A DNA stretch of 64,000 nt from Xenophilus sp. Marseille-Q4582 (GCF_916700565.1 NZ_CAKAKO010000002.1:744001-808000), one strand, 5' to 3'; positions 25,315-34,518 are shown, counted from the first letter of the stretch. The notes: generated from the sequence alone by a model not told the origin. Program-made: numbers and translations.

Positions 25315-26102
25315 GTGTTGGTCCAGTTCGGCTTGCGCTTCTCGGCGAAGGCGCGCGGGCCTTCGACGTAGTCGTTGCTGGTGCGCAGGCGCTTGGCCGC
25401 CGGGAACTCGCGCGCGTCCACCAGCTTGCGCTCGAAGTCCTCACCCAGCATGGTCTTGCGCGCGACTTCCTTGGTGGCGCGCAGCGCGAGCGGCGAGCAC
25501 TCCAGCATCTGCGCGGCCCACTTGCGCGCCTCTTCCATCGCGCCGCCTGCCGGCGCCACCGCGGTGACGAAGCCGAGTTCGTAGCCCTCTTTCGCCGGCA
25601 CGCGGCGCCCCGTGAGCAGGATGCCCATGGCGCGCGGCAGGCCGATGGCGCGCGGCAGGTACTGCACGCCCCCCGCGAGTGCCGACAGGCCCACGCGCGG
25701 CTCGGACAAGGCGAAGAACGCGTTCTCCGCCGCGATGACGAGGTCGCACGCCAGCGCGAGCTCGAAGCCACCGCCCATGGCGATGCCGTTCACCGCGGCG
25801 ATGACGGGCTTGTCCAGGTCGAATCGCGTGGTCAGGCCGGCGAAGCCGCCCTTGGGAATCTGCCGCACGCCGCGCTTGGCGTGCATCTTCAGGTCGTTGC
25901 CGGTGCTGAACGCGCGGTCGCCCGCGCCGGTGATGATGCCGACCCACTGCTCGGGGTCCTCTGCGAACTCGTCCCACACCTGGTCGAGTTCGAGGTCCGC
26001 CTCGTAGTGCGTGGAGTTCATCACGTCGGGACGGTTGATCGTGACGATGGTGAGGTGTCCGTCTTTCTCGACGGTGCAGAACTCGCGTTGCGTGATGGCC
26101 AT
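25311..26102 (-). CDS. Enoyl-CoA hydratase/isomerase (crotonase family)
   Basis: The 263-aa crotonase-fold protein has an oxyanion-hole segment AFSTGNDLK, the family signature VNGIAMGGGFELALACDLVIA, and SEPRVGLSALAGGVQYLPR. It hydrates or isomerises an enoyl-CoA. It lies between the ADP-forming ligase (12 bp upstream) and the acyl-CoA dehydrogenase (4-bp overlap), so it is part of the same minus-strand operon. Length and motifs are complete. Confidence 0.93.
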   Translation of the reverse strand: MAITQREFCTVEKDGHLTIVTINRPDVMNSTHYEADLELDQVWDEFAEDPEQWVGIITGAGDRAFSTGNDLKMHAKRGVRQIPKGGFAGLTTRFDLDKPVIAAVNGIAMGGGFELALACDLVIAAENAFFALSEPRVGLSALAGGVQYLPRAIGLPRAMGILLTGRRVPAKEGYELGFVTAVAPAGGAMEEARKWAAQMLECSPLALRATKEVARKTMLGEDFERKLVDAREFPAAKRLRTSNDYVEGPRAFAEKRKPNWTNT

Positions 26103-26114
26103 GGTGTGTCTCTT

Positions 26115-28238
26115 TCAGTGGTTGTAGGTGGCGAGGGCATCGAGTGCCTCGATGCGCGCGCCGTCGGCGAGCAGCGGGTTGACTTCCAGCGTGTCCAGCG
26201 TGGCGCCGAGCGCGAGCGCGGCGTCGCCGATGCGCGCCACGGCGTCGGCGAGCTTCGCGACATCGACCGGCGGCGCGCCGCGAAAGCCTTGCAGCAGCTT
26301 CGCGCCGCGCAGCTCGGACACCATCTGTTCCACGTCGGCTGGCGTCACGGGCAGGAGGCGCAGGCTCACGTCCTGCAGCGCCTCGATCCACACGCCGCCC
26401 AGTCCGAGCGCGATGACGGGGCCCCACTGGGCGTCGACGCGCACGCCCGTGAAGAGCTCGATGCCGCCCTTGCGCATGGGCGAAACGATCACGCCGTCGA
26501 GCCGTGCCTTCGGCATCGCGGAGGCGGCCGCGTCCATGATCCTGCGGAACGCCGCTTCGACCGCGTCGTCGCCCTGCAGGTTGAGCACGACGCCGCCGAC
26601 CTCGGTCTTGTGCGCGATGTCCGGCGAGGCGATCTTGAGGACGACCGGGCCGTTCATGTCGCGCGCCGCGGCGACGGCCTGCTTCGCGTCGGTGGCGAGC
26701 ACCTGGGGAACCACGGGGACGCCGAAGCGCTTGAGGTAGTCCACCGTTTCGCGCTCGGATTGCGGCAAGTCGGCGCCTGCCGTCGACGCCGCACCCGGCA
26801 AGGCGCGTGCCGCGCGCTCGCCCCCTGCACTGCGGGACATCCGGGACCAGTCCGCGGCGTAGCGCAACGCGCGCAACGCGATGTCCAGCCCGCAGGCGAG
26901 GTACGGAATCTGCGCCTTCTCCACTTCTTCGCGGCTCTTGTCCGACACCGCCTTCACCGTGTTGCTCACCACGAGGTAGCGCGCGCGTCCGTCCGGCTTG
27001 AACTGCCCGATGGCCTGCAGCGTTCCCACCGCAAACGGCGCCCAGTCGTTGTTGTTCGCCGTGGGCACGTCGGCCACGCAGACCAGCACGGAGACGGCCG
27101 GATCGCGCTGCATCGCATCCATGCAGCGGGTGAAGAGCGCCCAATCGTTGACGACTGCGCCCGTCAGGTCCAGCGGGTTGGCGGGTGTGGCCATCGGCGG
27201 AAGGATCTCGCGCAGCGCCGAGAGCGTTTCATTCGACAAGGCGGGCAGGCGCAGTGTTTCCAGCTGCGCATAGTCCGCGGCCAGCTCGCCCATGCCGCCC
27301 GAGGACGACAGCACCGCGACCCCGCCTTCGGCCAGCACGCCGGTTTTCTCGAGCAGCGCCGCGGTGAACACGAGCTCCTCGATGCTGCGCACGCGCACCA
27401 GCCCGAGCTGGCGGCACACGCCGTCGAACACGCTGTCGTCGCCCACGAGCGAGCCCGTGTGCGACTGCGCAGCCTGCGTCGCGATGTCGGAGCGGCCCAC
27501 CTTGAGCACCACGATCGGCTTGGCCTTCGCGAGCGCGCGCTCGGCGGCGGCGCGGAACAGGCGCGTGTCACGCACCGTCTCCGCGAACACCGCGATCACC
27601 TTCGTGCTCTCGTCGTCCACGAGGTAGTCCACGCATTCGGCCAGGCCCAGCATTGCCTCGTTGCCGGTGGCGGCGACCACGTTCATGCCTACGCCGTGCT
27701 GGTGCGCGAAGTGCTTCATCACGGTGGCGACCGCGCCGCTTTGCGACACGATGCTGATGCCGCCCTTCAGGGGTGGCGTGCGCATGGCGCCCGTCCAGCA
27801 CACCGCGCCGGTCGTGAAGTTGATGAAGCCCAGGCAGTTGGGCCCCAGCAGCGTGATGCCGAGTTCACGCGCCGTGGCGACCATGCGCTCCTGCATCGTG
27901 CGGCCTTCGCTGCCGGTTTCCGCGAAGCCGCCGGCGAGCACCACGGCGTGGCGGATGCCCGCGGCGCCCAGGTCGCGCAGTGCGTCCTCCATCGCGGGGT
28001 TGGGCACCATGAGCAGCGCGACGTCGACGCTCTCGCCGATGTCGACTGCCGTCTTGAACGACTGCTGCCCATGCACGACGCCGCCGCTGCGGTTGACGAG
28101 ATGGACCTTCCCCTCGAAGCCCAGCAGCTTCAGGTTGTCGAAGGCCATCTTCGACCACGTGGAGCGGTCGGTCGCGCCCACGAGCGCGACGGACCGCGGG
28201 TTGAAGAGGCGTGCGAGGCCTGTGTCCGGTGCCGCCAT
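26115..28238 (-). CDS. ADP-forming acyl-CoA synthetase (acetate-CoA ligase family, fused alpha-beta)
   Basis: The 707-aa protein has the domain order CoA-binding (LFNPRSVALVGATDRS), succinyl-CoA-synthetase-like (LLGPNCLGFINF, SQSGAVATV, LSSSGGMGELAADYA) and C-terminal ATP-grasp (VKRFGVP-like segment, VLKIASPDIAHKTEVGGV). It makes acyl-CoA from acid, ATP and CoA through a phospho-His intermediate. With the AMP-type ligase and CoA-transferase, the ancestral pathway would have had three ways to activate acids, which suggests several organic-acid substrates or release of short acids. Its start is 5 bp after the thiolase stop. Confidence 0.92.
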   Translation of the reverse strand: MAAPDTGLARLFNPRSVALVGATDRSTWSKMAFDNLKLLGFEGKVHLVNRSGGVVHGQQSFKTAVDIGESVDVALLMVPNPAMEDALRDLGAAGIRHAVVLAGGFAETGSEGRTMQERMVATARELGITLLGPNCLGFINFTTGAVCWTGAMRTPPLKGGISIVSQSGAVATVMKHFAHQHGVGMNVVAATGNEAMLGLAECVDYLVDDESTKVIAVFAETVRDTRLFRAAAERALAKAKPIVVLKVGRSDIATQAAQSHTGSLVGDDSVFDGVCRQLGLVRVRSIEELVFTAALLEKTGVLAEGGVAVLSSSGGMGELAADYAQLETLRLPALSNETLSALREILPPMATPANPLDLTGAVVNDWALFTRCMDAMQRDPAVSVLVCVADVPTANNNDWAPFAVGTLQAIGQFKPDGRARYLVVSNTVKAVSDKSREEVEKAQIPYLACGLDIALRALRYAADWSRMSRSAGGERAARALPGAASTAGADLPQSERETVDYLKRFGVPVVPQVLATDAKQAVAAARDMNGPVVLKIASPDIAHKTEVGGVVLNLQGDDAVEAAFRRIMDAAASAMPKARLDGVIVSPMRKGGIELFTGVRVDAQWGPVIALGLGGVWIEALQDVSLRLLPVTPADVEQMVSELRGAKLLQGFRGAPPVDVAKLADAVARIGDAALALGATLDTLEVNPLLADGARIEALDALATYNH

Positions 28239-28243
28239 CGCGT

Positions 28244-29818
28244 TTATCCGAAGCGCGGCGTGAACACGTTGCGGCCGTCCACCTGCGTCACGGTGCCGGG
28301 CAGCCCGATGCCTTCGACCTGCTCCAGCTTCGCGAGCGTTGCCGCATCGGCGGGCGTGTTCGCGACGAAGCGCTCGCCCGTAGCAGCCAGGCGCCCGAAC
28401 AGCACGCCGCTTTCGGGACCGTTCTTGCCGTGCAGCACGGCATAGGTCTCGATGGTCGCGTCACCCTGCGGTGCCTCGGTGAAGCGCACCTTGGTCTGCG
28501 CGTCGATCTCGCGCTGGATGGCGTCGGAATCCGCGCGCATGAAGGGCTTGTTCGGCCGCTCGGTGGAAAACAGACCGACCGACTCCTTGGTGACGAGGCC
28601 GACGTTGGCCATGACGAGGCCATAGGCGCCGGGCTTCGCACGCACGCGCTGCACCATCTCGGCGATGGCGTGCGTCACGTAGTTGTTGCCCGGTCCGCCG
28701 AAGTACGGCAGGCCGCCCGTGACGGTGAGGCCGCGCTTGTCGTCGGGCGAGATGCCCAGCTCCTTGCAGGCGATCTGCACTACCGACGGGAAGCAGCTGT
28801 AGATGTCGAACACATCCACGTCGGCGATGGTCTTGCCCGCCTGCGCCAGAGCGGCGCGCGAGGTCAGGCGCATCGCGGGCGACTGGTCGAGGCGCTCGCG
28901 GTCGCTCACGAACCACGTGTCGTGCGCATGCGCTTCGCCGTGCAGGTACACGCGCTTGTCCTGCGGGATGCCGAGCTCGTCGGCACGCGCTTCGGACACC
29001 ACGATGAACGCGGCCGACTGGTCGACGAAGACGTTGGCCGTCATGAGCTTGGTGTACGGGAAGCCCACGAAGGGGTTCTCCGCGTTCACCTCGGCGATCT
29101 GCTCGGCGCTGTACCCCTTGCGGCGCGTGGCGAGCGGGTTGTCCCTGGCCACGGCGGCGAAGCGTGCAAAGAGCTTGGCGCTGGCTTCGCGGTACTGGTC
29201 GACCGTCTGCCCCGCGGCGTGGCGCAGGGCCTGCCCGATGAGCGCGTACATTGCGATGGCCGAGCGCATGCCGTGCTTCTCTTCGGCCTTGGTGTACATG
29301 TCCTCAGGGCGTGTGGACCGGAACGATCTCACGCCCGTGAGCTGGTTGGGCGTGGTGGGGGCGTCCTCGCCCCACTGCAGCTGCAGACCAGCGCGCTTGG
29401 CCGCGAGCTCGGTGCGCAGCGCCTCGCCGCCCACGACCAGCGCCGCCTGCGACTCTCCCTGCGCGATGCGTTCGCACGCGCGCGCGAGCATCACCAGCGA
29501 ATCGCCGCCTTGCGGGGGACACACGAGGTCCGTGGCGTTCGCCGCGCCCACGCGCTGCGCGATGGCCCACGGCGCATTCGCGAGCTTGCCGAAGGGCGAT
29601 GCGAAACGCGGCAGCGTGTCGGCAAACAGGCGGATCACCGTGACGGAGTCCAGCCCGCGCAGCAGTGCGGCGCCCTGGTCCTGCGCGCCACTGTCCGCCG
29701 CGGCGAGCTTGACCGCGTCGTGCATCAGCTGCAGCGGCGAACGGCCCTCTTCGGGCTTCGAAGTGGTGTCGGTGACCTGGCCGGTGCCGACGATGACGGG
29801 GATGCGTGTCTTGTCCAT
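28244..29818 (-). CDS. Thiolase-superfamily acyl-CoA acyltransferase (SCP-x/Ltp-like long form)
   Basis: The 524-aa protein starts MDKTRIPVIVGTGQVTD and has thiolase-like features (CPPQGGDSLVMLA, DVFDIYSCFPSVVQIACKELG, GGLPYFGGPGNNYVTHAIAEM), plus a C-terminal ~120-residue extension. Such long thiolases are annotated as acetyl-CoA acetyltransferases; some act as thiolases or aldolases in steroid or alicyclic side-chain removal. It would cleave a 3-oxoacyl-CoA or a related intermediate. Start ATG 29818 is 8 bp after the preceding stop. Confidence 0.88.
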   Translation of the reverse strand: MDKTRIPVIVGTGQVTDTTSKPEEGRSPLQLMHDAVKLAAADSGAQDQGAALLRGLDSVTVIRLFADTLPRFASPFGKLANAPWAIAQRVGAANATDLVCPPQGGDSLVMLARACERIAQGESQAALVVGGEALRTELAAKRAGLQLQWGEDAPTTPNQLTGVRSFRSTRPEDMYTKAEEKHGMRSAIAMYALIGQALRHAAGQTVDQYREASAKLFARFAAVARDNPLATRRKGYSAEQIAEVNAENPFVGFPYTKLMTANVFVDQSAAFIVVSEARADELGIPQDKRVYLHGEAHAHDTWFVSDRERLDQSPAMRLTSRAALAQAGKTIADVDVFDIYSCFPSVVQIACKELGISPDDKRGLTVTGGLPYFGGPGNNYVTHAIAEMVQRVRAKPGAYGLVMANVGLVTKESVGLFSTERPNKPFMRADSDAIQREIDAQTKVRFTEAPQGDATIETYAVLHGKNGPESGVLFGRLAATGERFVANTPADAATLAKLEQVEGIGLPGTVTQVDGRNVFTPRFG

Positions 29819-29826
29819 CTGTGCTT

Positions 29827-30951
29827 TCAGAGGTTGATCAAGGGAGAGATGCGCTCGGCGGTGTCGATGTACTCCTGCATCAGGTCCTGCATGACCTGGC
29901 GCACGGAGGTCTCTTCCTTCATGTTCCCGACGACCTGCCCGGCGGGGAACGAGCACAGGTCGTCGCGATGCGCCTTCTCGATGCGGATGCGCGCGCCGAG
30001 GTACAGGATGTTCTGCAGCGGCGGCTTCAGGTGCCTGGGCGCACCGGGCTGTTCCCACGCTTCCGAGGCCTTGCTGCGGATCATGCGAACGGTCTTCCCC
30101 GTCATCCACTTGCGCTGCACGGCGTCTTCGGACTTCGCCTTGAAAAGCACCTCTTTTTCCATGGGCGTGAGCTCGCTCTCGCGCGTGCCCAGCCAGATCG
30201 TTCCGGTCCACACGCCCTGCGCGCCGAGCGCAAAGGCTGCCGCGATCTGCCTGCCGCGGCTGATGCCGCCGGCGGCGAGCACCGCGATGTCGGGGCCGGC
30301 GACATCGACCACCTGCGGCACGAGCACCATGGTGGCGATCTGCCCCGTGTGGCCGCCGGCTTCGGTGCCCTGCGCGACGATGATGTCCACGCCCACCGCG
30401 CGCTGCGCCTTCGCGTGCTCGGCCTTTCCGCACAGCGAGCCGACGAGGATGCCGCGGCCGTGCAGCTCGTCGACCAGTTCCTTCGGCGGCGCACCCAGGG
30501 CGCTGACCACCAGCTTGACCTGCGGGTGGCGCAGCGCCACGTCGATCAGCCTGCGCGCGCCCAGCGGCGTGGTGTTGCGCCCGCGCCCGATCAGCTCGCG
30601 GCGCGCTTCGGCCGCGTCGTCGGCGGACAGCGGGGGCACGCCTTCCGCATCCAGCAGCTTGTCGACGAACTGCCTCTGCTCGGCGGGGATGAGGTCGATC
30701 ACCTCCTCGGTCGATGCTTCGGCCTCGCGGTCGTAGACGACGGGAATGAGCACGTCCACGCCGTAGGGCCGGCCGCCCACGTGCTCGTCGATCCACTTGA
30801 GTTCGCGCTCGAGCTGTTCGGGCGAGTGCGTGACCGCGCCCAGCACGCCGAAGCCGCCGGCCTTGGTGACCTCGACCACGACGTCGCGGCAGTGCGTGAA
30901 GGCGAAGATGGGCACCTCGCAGCCGAGGCGCTCGCAGATGGGAGTCTTCAA
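29827..30951 (-). CDS. Nitronate monooxygenase / 2-nitropropane dioxygenase-like flavoprotein
   Basis: The 374-aa FMN TIM-barrel protein has VPIFAFTHCRDVVVEVTKAGGFGVLGA, VDIIVAQGTEAGGHTGQIATMVLVPQV and VLAAGGISRGRQIAAAFALGAQGVWTGT, the phosphate-binding pattern of the family. Homologues are frequent in steroid, terpene and acyl-CoA catabolic operons, where their role is often an enoyl reductase-type step or unknown. I prefer TTG 30951, because AGGAG stands 5 bp before it and the protein then begins at the conserved LKTPICERLG; upstream codons to 31011 cross the divergent promoter. It is the first gene of the minus-strand operon. Confidence 0.87.
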   Translation of the reverse strand: MKTPICERLGCEVPIFAFTHCRDVVVEVTKAGGFGVLGAVTHSPEQLERELKWIDEHVGGRPYGVDVLIPVVYDREAEASTEEVIDLIPAEQRQFVDKLLDAEGVPPLSADDAAEARRELIGRGRNTTPLGARRLIDVALRHPQVKLVVSALGAPPKELVDELHGRGILVGSLCGKAEHAKAQRAVGVDIIVAQGTEAGGHTGQIATMVLVPQVVDVAGPDIAVLAAGGISRGRQIAAAFALGAQGVWTGTIWLGTRESELTPMEKEVLFKAKSEDAVQRKWMTGKTVRMIRSKASEAWEQPGAPRHLKPPLQNILYLGARIRIEKAHRDDLCSFPAGQVVGNMKEETSVRQVMQDLMQEYIDTAERISPLINL

Positions 30952-30985
30952 TTCGTCTCCTGGCTCTCTATGGTTGGGAAGTTCT

Positions 30986-30999
30986 TTTGGTTGACCAAA
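30986..30999. promoter_or_regulatory. Palindrome in the divergent nitronate monooxygenase / MarR promoter region
   Basis: TTTGGTTGACCAAA is a perfect palindrome with 6-bp arms, lying between the two divergent genes. It is the obvious candidate operator for the MarR protein encoded at 31064. Confidence 0.55.
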
Positions 31000-31063
31000 T
31001 ATGTGTTGCATGGATCATATATTCATCGATCACAAATCGCAAGCCTGCCCGTACACTGCCCCC

Positions 31064-31543
31064 ATGCCCATCACAAACGTCAAGAAGATGCGCAGGTCCC
31101 CGGGCTTCCTCCTGCGCTGCGCGAACCAGTTCGCCGTGGCGATCGTGGCGGAGCACTTCACGCCGCTGAACCTCACGTCGATCCAGTTCGCCGCCCTCGT
31201 GGCGATCAACGATTCGCCCGGCCTGGACGCCACGCGCCTGGCCGCGCTGATCGACTACGACCGCCCCACGATGACGGGCGTGATCGACCGGCTCCAGGCC
31301 AAGGGCCTCGTGATGCGCGAGGTCGACCCGAACGACCGGCGCGCCCGCCTGCTCTTCCTGACACCGGAAGGTTTGCGCGTGCTGGAAGCCGCCGACCGCG
31401 CCGCGCACGAAAGCCGCGACGTGCTGCTGGGCCCCCTGCCGCCCGAAGAACGCAGGCAGTTCATGCAGCTGCTGGAAAAGCTGGTGGAGCTGCACACGAG
31501 CCGGCATTCGCCGAGCGTGCAGGCCGAGCTCACAGGGAAGTAG
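31064..31543 (+). CDS. MarR-family transcriptional regulator 1
   Basis: The 159-aa winged-helix protein has a central DNA-binding region LDATRLAALIDYDRPTMTGVIDRLQAKGLV followed by the wing DPNDRRARLLFLTPEG, both typical of MarR. It is transcribed divergently from the acyl-CoA operon and co-directionally with the aldolase and reductase genes. It probably represses one or both promoters and releases on binding a phenolic or acyl-CoA ligand. Start ATG 31064 matches the family length. Confidence 0.92.
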   Translation: MPITNVKKMRRSPGFLLRCANQFAVAIVAEHFTPLNLTSIQFAALVAINDSPGLDATRLAALIDYDRPTMTGVIDRLQAKGLVMREVDPNDRRARLLFLTPEGLRVLEAADRAAHESRDVLLGPLPPEERRQFMQLLEKLVELHTSRHSPSVQAELTGK

Positions 31544-31552
31544 GAGAACACA

Positions 31553-32344
31553 TTGACGATCCGCCAACGCATTTCGGACGCCGAATGGCAGGCCCGCCTC
31601 GACCTTGCCGCGTGCTACCGCCTGGTCGCGCGCTACGGCATGGCGGACCTGATCTACAACCACATCACCGTGCGCGTGCCGGGTGAGGCGGGCCACATCC
31701 TCATCAACCCCTTCGGCTACCTGTACGAGGAGATCACGGCGTCGTGCCTCTACAAGATCGACCTGGCGGGCAACGTGGTCGACAAGCCCGGGGACGTGCC
31801 GTACGAGGTGAACCAGGCCGGCTACGTGATCCACAGCGCGATCCATTCCGCGCGGCACGACATTGCCTGCGTGCTGCACACGCACACGCGCGCGGGCATG
31901 GCGGTCGCGACGATGGAGTGCGGCCTGATGCCCGCGACGCAGGGGGCGTTGCGCTTCCATGACCGCATCGCGTATCACGCGTTCGAGGGGCCGGCGGTCG
32001 ACGAGGCCGAGCGCGAACGCCTCGTCGCAGACCTGGGCGACAAGGACGTGATGATCCTGCGCAACCACGGCCTGCTCACCTGCGGGCGCAGCGTGGCCGA
32101 GACGTTCCTGCTCATGCAGCGGCTGGAGACGGCCTGCAAGGTGCAGGTGGACTTCCTCGCGGCGAACACGCCGCTGCACATGCCGAGCCCCGAGGCTGTT
32201 GCGAAGACCGCGCGCATTCTCGCGCCGCCCACGGTGACGGACCGCAAGGGCAGCGAGGCGAGCCTGGGCAACTGGAACGGCCAGCGCGAATGGTCGGCGC
32301 TGCTGCGCCAGCTGGATCGCGACGATCCGTCGTGGCGCGAGTGA
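31553..32344 (+). CDS. Class II aldolase/adducin-family protein
   Basis: The 263-aa protein has metal-binding His residues in VLHTHTRAGMAV and LRNHGLLTC and an N-terminal NHITVRVPG...ILINPFGYLYEEITAS typical of the family. Members act as aldolases, epimerases or decarboxylases on short hydroxy-acids; the exact reaction is not readable. I chose TTG 31553, since AGGAG lies 7 bp upstream and no ATG gives the conserved N-terminus. It follows MarR by 9 bp. Confidence 0.88.
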   Translation: MTIRQRISDAEWQARLDLAACYRLVARYGMADLIYNHITVRVPGEAGHILINPFGYLYEEITASCLYKIDLAGNVVDKPGDVPYEVNQAGYVIHSAIHSARHDIACVLHTHTRAGMAVATMECGLMPATQGALRFHDRIAYHAFEGPAVDEAERERLVADLGDKDVMILRNHGLLTCGRSVAETFLLMQRLETACKVQVDFLAANTPLHMPSPEAVAKTARILAPPTVTDRKGSEASLGNWNGQREWSALLRQLDRDDPSWRE

Positions 32345-33330
32345 CCGCCATGCGTGCGATGCGCGTCTGCGTCTTCGGGGCCGGCGCCGTCGGGGGGAAC
32401 ATCGCCGTGATGCTCGCGCGCGCCGGCGCCGACGTGAGCGTGCTCGTGCGCGGCGCCACGCTGCAGGCGGTGCGGGCGCGCGGGCTCGAACTGCACACGC
32501 CAGACGGCGTGGTGCGTGCGAACGTGCGCGCGAGCGACGACCCGCGCGAACTGGGCGAGCAGGATGCGGTGCTGGTCACCGTCAAGCAGACCGCGCTCAC
32601 CGCGTCCGCGCCGGCCATCACCGCATTGCTCGGCAGGGACACGCCGGCCGTGTTCCTGCAGAACGGCATCCCGTGGTGGTACTTCCACGGGCAGGGGAAT
32701 GCGGACGAAGGCAAGCGGATTCCCGAGCTCGACCCGGGGGACGTGTTGTGGAACACAGTCGGACCGCAGCGCGCGGTCGGCGGCGTCACGTCGAGCCCGT
32801 GCACGGTGGTCGAACCTGGCGTGGTGAAGCTCGCGGGGAAGAACGGCACGATGGTGTTCGGCGAACCCGATGGCTCGATGTCGCCGCGCCTCATGGCGAT
32901 CGCCGAGTTGTTCAAGGCGGCGGGGCTGCCAGCGGAGGCGACCCCGCGCATCCGCGATGCGATCTGGCAGAAGCTCGCGCTCAATCTCGGCTCGGGCCCG
33001 CTCGCGGTGCTCGCCCCCGTCTCGCTCGCGGCGCTCTATGCCGAAGAGGCGTGCGTGCAGGCACGGTTTCGCATCCAGGACGAGGTGGAAGCGATCGCCG
33101 CCGCCATGGGTTGCCCCGTCACGGTGAGCCGGTCCATCGAGGCCACGCGGAAATTGCCGCACGTGCCCAGCATCGGGCAGGACGTCGCAGCGGGCCGCAA
33201 GCCGGAGCTGGAAGCGATGTTCCGCGCGCCGCTGGCGATGGCGCGCGAAAAGGGCGTGGCAACGCCGACGCTGGACTTGCTGGTGGCGCTGTGCACGCTC
33301 AAGTTGCGGGCGGCGGGGATGTATCCGTGA
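32341..33330 (+). CDS. Ketopantoate reductase-like dehydrogenase (PanE/ApbA family)
   Basis: The 329-aa protein has the N-terminal Rossmann motif VFGAGAVGGNIA, a central VLWNTVGPQRAVGGVTSSPC segment and the C-terminal helical domain with IWQKLALNLGSGPLAVL. It reduces a 2-oxo or hydroxy-acid with NADPH. In catabolic clusters such genes are usually not for pantothenate. The GTG 32341 start overlaps the aldolase stop (GTGA); ATG 32350 is an alternative. Confidence 0.88.
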   Translation: MTAMRAMRVCVFGAGAVGGNIAVMLARAGADVSVLVRGATLQAVRARGLELHTPDGVVRANVRASDDPRELGEQDAVLVTVKQTALTASAPAITALLGRDTPAVFLQNGIPWWYFHGQGNADEGKRIPELDPGDVLWNTVGPQRAVGGVTSSPCTVVEPGVVKLAGKNGTMVFGEPDGSMSPRLMAIAELFKAAGLPAEATPRIRDAIWQKLALNLGSGPLAVLAPVSLAALYAEEACVQARFRIQDEVEAIAAAMGCPVTVSRSIEATRKLPHVPSIGQDVAAGRKPELEAMFRAPLAMAREKGVATPTLDLLVALCTLKLRAAGMYP

Positions 33331-33430
33331 GCTGGCGGTGGGGCGCGCGCTTCGCGCTTCGACCCCACCCTACCCGTGCCGGGGGGGTGGATTGCCCGGC
33401 CCGCGGGTGGGTCACCCGTGGCTCAAACGG

Positions 33431-33512
33431 GTGCGGCGCTGTCACCCCGGGCTTGACCCGGGGTCGTGGGCCTGCGGGCGCACACGATCCCGGGTCAAGC
33501 CCGGGATGACGC
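33431..33512. repeat. Dispersed palindromic repeat (CHPGLDPGS type), copy 2
   Basis: An imperfect palindrome of about 80 bp with GTCACCCCGGGCTTGACCCG and its near complement at the ends. It is homologous to 18735-18812. Such repeats are dispersed intergenic elements. Flanking GC-rich bases 33331-33430 hold nothing else recognisable. Confidence 0.8.
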
Positions 33513-33543
33513 GTTCCGGGGGAGGCGGGATGACGCGTTCCGG

Positions 33544-33860
33544 TCAGCCAGTCGCCTTCGCGATCGCGGCCGCCATCCTGTCGAACGCCTTGCCCGCGCT
33601 GGGCGCGTAGTTGATCATCGACAGGAAGCCGTGCACGAGTCCCTCGCCGCGCACGACTTCGGTGGCAACGCCCGCATCGTTCAGGCGCTTGCCGTAGGCC
33701 TCGCCTTCATCGCGCAGCGGATCGCGCCCCGCACTCACGATGATCCCGGGCGGCACCTTCGACAGGTCCTTCGCGTGCATCGGCGAGGCGTTCGGGTCCG
33801 ATCGCTTGCCCGCGTCCGGCTGGTAGTGCCCCCAGAAAATTTTCTGTTCATGCGAACGCT
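33544..33860 (-). pseudogene. Alpha/beta hydrolase (HSL-type esterase), C-terminal fragment
   Basis: The frame contains FWGHYQPDAGKRSDPNASP and, further on, the Asp region (AGRDPLRDEGEAYGKRL) and His region (LVHGFLSMINYAPSAG) of a hormone-sensitive-lipase-type esterase. It is clearly related to the complete hydrolase at 41774-42715. The HGGG and GDSAGG parts are missing upstream, where similarity ends at about 33845-33860. It is not functional. Confidence 0.85.
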
Positions 33861-34518
33861 CTGAAATGAATGCGGACGCATGTCCCTGTGCGGGTGCAGG
33901 CCCGCAAGGGTTGTGGAAAAGATCAAGAACAAACCGACAGCAGTGCCGGGTTGAAGATCAGAAAGATGCTGTGCGACAGCTCGAACGGCGAAACGCAGTT
34001 GCGCAAATTTTAGCTGGCCTTGCAGTGGTTGTGCCCCAAAGCCGCCCACCATCGGGTGCTCACATGCAAACCCGGTTTGCTTATCTCCAGGGGCCAAGCC
34101 TGCACCGCCGAGTCGCTGCTCAAAATTTCAGCAATCCAATGAAGTCGCTGTGTTTTCGGGGCTTGGGGCTTGTTCCGGCCGACCTCGGGCGGGAGTTATC
34201 CACAGAAGATCCGGATAACTCGCGTTTGACGTTTACACCGTGCGCGAACAGGTGCGGAGGGGATCGCGAGGTTCTCCAAAAACGCTGGTACCATCGCGGC
34301 TCGTTTCGCCCTCTGGGTGTTACTGCGGCTCCACGGACCGCCTATATACATATGCCTCGCATTTCGGTGCGATGACCGTCAAGCCGGGATTCATTGGCAA
34401 AGACATCGTGCTCTGCCTGCACCTGCAAAGGTGGTAAACGCTCTTCTTTTCATCGTCAGCGTGTCTTGTACATGCTGGCCCGGCCAAGACCGCCTTGAGT
34501 CGAATTTGATGCAGCTTC
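33861..34518. other. Gene-poor stretch with a DnaA-box-like inverted repeat
   Basis: I see no convincing gene. AGTTATCC (34194-34201) and GGATAACT (34213-34220) form an inverted repeat whose left arm is part of TTATCCACA, a consensus DnaA box. Only one such box is evident, so an origin cannot be claimed. The palindrome GCAAACC-C-GGTTTGC lies at 34066-34080. Confidence 0.4.
34066..34080. promoter_or_regulatory. GCAAACC palindrome, site 1
   Basis: Perfect 7-bp arms around one central base. A nearly identical palindrome with 8-bp arms is at 34966-34982, and the half-site ATGCAAACC also occurs at both arms of the 34519/34650 inverted repeat. Confidence 0.5.

Noticed and set aside
24912-28445. 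A 1177-codon open frame on the + strand, and similar long frames at 18952-21000, 28211-30736 and 22663-25371
   Set aside because: They are antisense shadows of the GC-rich acyl-CoA operon genes; composition is Arg/His/Ala-rich and no family is recognisable.
34194-34220. DnaA-box-like inverted repeat as a replication origin
   Set aside because: Only one consensus box, no iterons and no rep gene nearby.
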